A stretch of DNA of 8,743 nucleotides from an uncultured Lachnospiraceae bacterium (GTDB lineage: Bacteria; Bacillota; Clostridia; Lachnospirales; Lachnospiraceae). The DNA is taken from the NCBI GenBank assembly GCA_947177105.1, contig CAMWTF010000082.1:1-8743 (forward strand), given 5' to 3'. Position numbers and translations under genes: made by a program. The notes beneath the pieces are model-generated. The model made no database searches. It saw only the letters and a list, made by a program, of their open reading frames with translations, and had not been told where the DNA came from. Positions 7,040 through 8,743 of this stretch are shown in pieces. The first letter of the stretch is position 1. Each line of letters begins with the position of its first letter.

Positions 7040-7113
7040 GCAAACGGGAGTAGGGTGAAATGAGGATTTCACCATCTTGATTTGAATGCCCGCTGAAGCG
7101 GGCAAACGGGAGT
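7039..7113 (+). repeat. 13-bp direct repeats bounding a segment with two hairpins
   Basis: GGCAAACGGGAGT occurs perfectly at 7039-7051 and 7101-7113 (period 62). The first copy begins at the last base of the adaptor stop codon. The second supplies the Shine-Dalgarno (GGGAG, 7108-7112) for the next gene. Between them are a perfect 8-bp hairpin, GGTGAAAT/ATTTCACC (7054-7061 with 7066-7073, loop GAGG), and a 7-bp GC-rich hairpin, TGCCCGC/GCGGGCA (7087-7093 with 7098-7104, loop TGAA), whose 3' arm runs into the second repeat. No T-run follows, so neither is a typical terminator. Removing one 62-bp unit leaves a normal short operon junction, which suggests an insertion or tandem duplication. Confidence 0.75.
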
Positions 7114-7117
7114 TTGT

Positions 7118-8332
7118 ATGAAAAAATGGTTGAGATCTTTATCTGGCAGACAGATAAAGCTGGGAATATCAACAGGAAGTTCTGTGATCGTATTCCTGAT
7201 ACTGACCGGTGTGATTGCCCTGCTTGCGGGAAAGCAGACAGAGCAGCAGGTTTCCCGGCGCTGGGACAGTGAGGGGGGAGTGGCGCAGGTCAGCTGCTTC
7301 TTCTCCCCCAATGCAAAAATCACGCAGGACAGTATAGAGAGCTTTGAGCATTCGCTGGACAACGCACTCAAGGAGGCATCCATCGAACAGGATTCCCCCA
7401 ATCCGGGCGCCAGGCTTTGGGTCGATGCCTACAGCGCAGACGGCACCATCACCCTGTCCACCGACAGGGGCTCCATAGAGGCGGACGCTCTGGGCATAGG
7501 CGGTGACTTTTTTCTGTTCCACCAGCCGTTGCTGCTCAATGGTTCTTATTTTTCCGGCAATGATTTGATGCAGGATTATGTGATATTGGACAGAGAGGCG
7601 TCCTGGCAGCTTTTTGGATCTACCGATGTGGCAGGCATGACTGTGAACATCGCAGGCAGACCCCATATGGTTATCGGCGTTGTAGAGCGTCCTGGCGGGA
7701 AACTTTATGAGGCGGCGGGGTTGGACGGAACCAGAGTTTTTGTGTCCTATGAGACATTAAGCGCATATGGACAGAGCGGCGGCATCAATCATTTTGAGAT
7801 TGTCATGCCGAACCCGGTAAAACAGTATGCGGAGAATTATGTGCGGGAGCAGTTGGGCACCCCTGAGAAGGAGGTGGAGGTGCTGGAGAACAGCAGCCGC
7901 TACCAGCTGGGGAAACGGCTGCGGCTGCTGCTGGACTTCGGCACCCGTTCCATGAACGGCAAGGCTATCATTTACCCTTATTGGGAGAATGTGGCCAGAG
8001 GTTATGAAGATATTCTGGCATTGCTCACTCTGTTCCAGATGCTTTTCCTGATCTATCCTTCGGGGGTGGCGCTGGTCTGGATTGTGATCCGCTGGAAGAA
8101 CAAGACTTGGACTGCCAAGACCGTACTGGTGGCACTGCAGGACAAATGGCAGCGTGCCGGCGACAGACGCAGGGAGCAGCGCAAAAACGGGAAGGACAAG
8201 GAGGAAAAGTCCTGGCTGGATGATGACTCGGAGGAAAGGCAGAAGCGCCGTCAGCAGAAACAGGAGGAGCGCAGACGCCGCAAACTGGATAAAGAATTTC
8301 AGGCGGATAGAAAGAAGTCCAGAAAGCGATAA
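7118..8332 (+). CDS. Two-TM membrane protein with MacB-type periplasmic core domain and charged C-terminal tail
   Basis: A 404-residue protein. A basic N-terminus leads to membrane segment 1 (about 17-37). A large extracytoplasmic domain (about 40-290) follows, and its middle resembles the MacB core of FtsX-type permeases: LGIGGDFFLFHQPLLLNGSYF, VILDREASWQLFG, GMTVNIAGRPHMVIGVV (about 125-189). Membrane segment 2 (about 298-325) is followed by a cytoplasmic tail (327-404) very rich in R, K, E, D and Q. MacB/YknZ permeases have four segments, with an FtsX domain of three after the core. Here only one follows, so this is either a reduced permease or a non-transporting partner. ATG 7118 has GGGAG 5 nt upstream. 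It directly follows an HlyD-type adaptor, the usual partner of MacB-type permeases, but no ATP-binding subunit is seen in the window. The domain resemblance is by eye; I am confident of the topology and less so of the function. Confidence 0.72.
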   Translation: MKKWLRSLSGRQIKLGISTGSSVIVFLILTGVIALLAGKQTEQQVSRRWDSEGGVAQVSCFFSPNAKITQDSIESFEHSLDNALKEASIEQDSPNPGARLWVDAYSADGTITLSTDRGSIEADALGIGGDFFLFHQPLLLNGSYFSGNDLMQDYVILDREASWQLFGSTDVAGMTVNIAGRPHMVIGVVERPGGKLYEAAGLDGTRVFVSYETLSAYGQSGGINHFEIVMPNPVKQYAENYVREQLGTPEKEVEVLENSSRYQLGKRLRLLLDFGTRSMNGKAIIYPYWENVARGYEDILALLTLFQMLFLIYPSGVALVWIVIRWKNKTWTAKTVLVALQDKWQRAGDRRREQRKNGKDKEEKSWLDDDSEERQKRRQQKQEERRRRKLDKEFQADRKKSRKR

Positions 8333-8351
8333 TAGAGGGAGTAACTCTATT
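8331..8351 (+). promoter_or_regulatory. Stem-loop presenting a Shine-Dalgarno-like GGAG before the second lipoprotein gene
   Basis: AATAGAG (8331-8337) pairs perfectly with CTCTATT (8345-8351). The 7-nt loop GGAGTAA exposes GGAG. An in-frame TTG (8350-8352) starts at the 3' arm and joins the lipoprotein frame seven codons before ATG 8371, so it could be an alternative start. The pairing is seen; a role in translation is inferred. Confidence 0.3.
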
Positions 8352-8370
8352 GAACAGAAAAGAGGAGATT

Positions 8371-8743
8371 ATGAGAAAAGGAATTATGAAGAGAGGATTG
8401 GCTCTGGGCCTTGCGGCGGTTATGACTATTGTCCTTGGCGCCTGCGGGGGCGGCAAGGACAATAACAGTCAGTTAGCCAAGGAAAATGTGTATTCTTTCC
8501 AGGAGATTACCCAGATAAGCAATGAGGAAAATGTCAATGATATGTTTTTCCAGAACGACAAGCTGTATCTGATGACCACCAAGTATACCTGGGATGAGGA
8601 AGGAAATTCAGATAGCGTTTTTGGCTATTATGTGTCCAATGCGGACGGCACTGACAAGAATTTTGTGGAACTTTCAGGACCGGACAGGGAAAGCAACCGC
8701 AGTTGGATCAACAGCACCATCTTCACAAAGGGCGGGTATATCT
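8371..8743 (+). CDS. Second propeller-like/solute-binding lipoprotein (partial, cut by window end)
   Basis: An open frame of 124 complete codons runs off the window end. It starts with a basic, hydrophobic signal peptide ending in the lipobox V-L-G-A-C (C25), followed by a GGGKDNNS linker, so it is a predicted lipoprotein. Its N-terminal region parallels the first lipoprotein of the operon: both have LY-strand then W-D-E-E (DKLYLMTTKYTWDEE here, GELYFSSHYWDEE there), followed by a hydrophobic YY and a VEL. It is therefore probably a paralogue with the same propeller plus binding-domain plan, though the binding domain lies beyond the window. ATG 8371 is preceded by GAGGAG (8362-8367) at 3 nt. 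TTG 8350 and ATG 8386 are in-frame alternatives, the latter giving a shorter but still valid signal peptide. It sits 38 nt after the MacB-core gene, probably the same operon. Confidence 0.8.
   Translation, partial: MRKGIMKRGLALGLAAVMTIVLGACGGGKDNNSQLAKENVYSFQEITQISNEENVNDMFFQNDKLYLMTTKYTWDEEGNSDSVFGYYVSNADGTDKNFVELSGPDRESNRSWINSTIFTKGGYI

Noticed and set aside
7087..7104. GC-rich hairpin as an intrinsic terminator after the adaptor gene
   Set aside because: No T-run follows the stem on either strand, and the next gene begins 14 nt later with its ribosome binding site attached.
8025..8462. Minus-strand open frame and a plus-strand alternative frame at 8154-8465 across the end of the MacB-core gene
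   Set aside because: Both are shadows: they cross the real stop and the start of the next lipoprotein, and their P/A/R/S-rich translations show no domain.

Overview
The window looks like chromosomal DNA from a Bacillota bacterium, most likely a gut-type Clostridia/Lachnospiraceae. The basis is moderate GC content, strong AGGAGG-type ribosome binding sites, a TTG start, Gram-positive style lipoprotein signals, and tightly packed same-strand carbohydrate-ABC genes without a local ATPase gene. This is inferred from gene style; no taxonomic marker gene is present.

Layout: every recognisable gene is on the + strand. (a) 82-972 encodes a CPBP-family intramembrane protease with all three active-site motifs. 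(b) 973-1147 is the only sizeable intergenic gap. It holds a 9-bp inverted repeat built from two TCTTAAGA palindromes, a probable -10 box (TATACT) and a potentially structured 5' leader, so it is the likely control region of the following operon. (c) 1148-8332 is a compact five-gene operon: a lipoprotein fusing a propeller-like domain to a sugar-type solute-binding domain, two carbohydrate-type ABC permeases (MalF-like and MalG-like, overlapping by ATGA), an HlyD/MacA-type adaptor with a very long helical hairpin, and a membrane protein with a MacB-type extracellular core but only two membrane segments and a highly charged tail. (d) From 8371 to the window end is the start of a second lipoprotein of the same type as the first, cut by the window edge.

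How they may work together: the lipoprotein and permeases look like a carbohydrate/oligosaccharide importer. It would need an ATPase encoded elsewhere, as is common for MsmX/MsmK-served importers in Bacillota. The adaptor and MacB-core protein look like parts of a YknXYZ/MacAB-type efflux or envelope machine, again without an ATPase in view. Importer-type and exporter-type parts in one operon, bracketed by two propeller-containing binding proteins, is the most unusual feature here. The MalF-like subunit also has a degenerate EAA loop, and a 62-bp repeat-bounded segment with two hairpins lies between the adaptor and the MacB-core gene.

No rRNA, tRNA, CRISPR array, insertion sequence or confident intrinsic terminator was seen. 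No gene-free stretch exceeds 300 bases.
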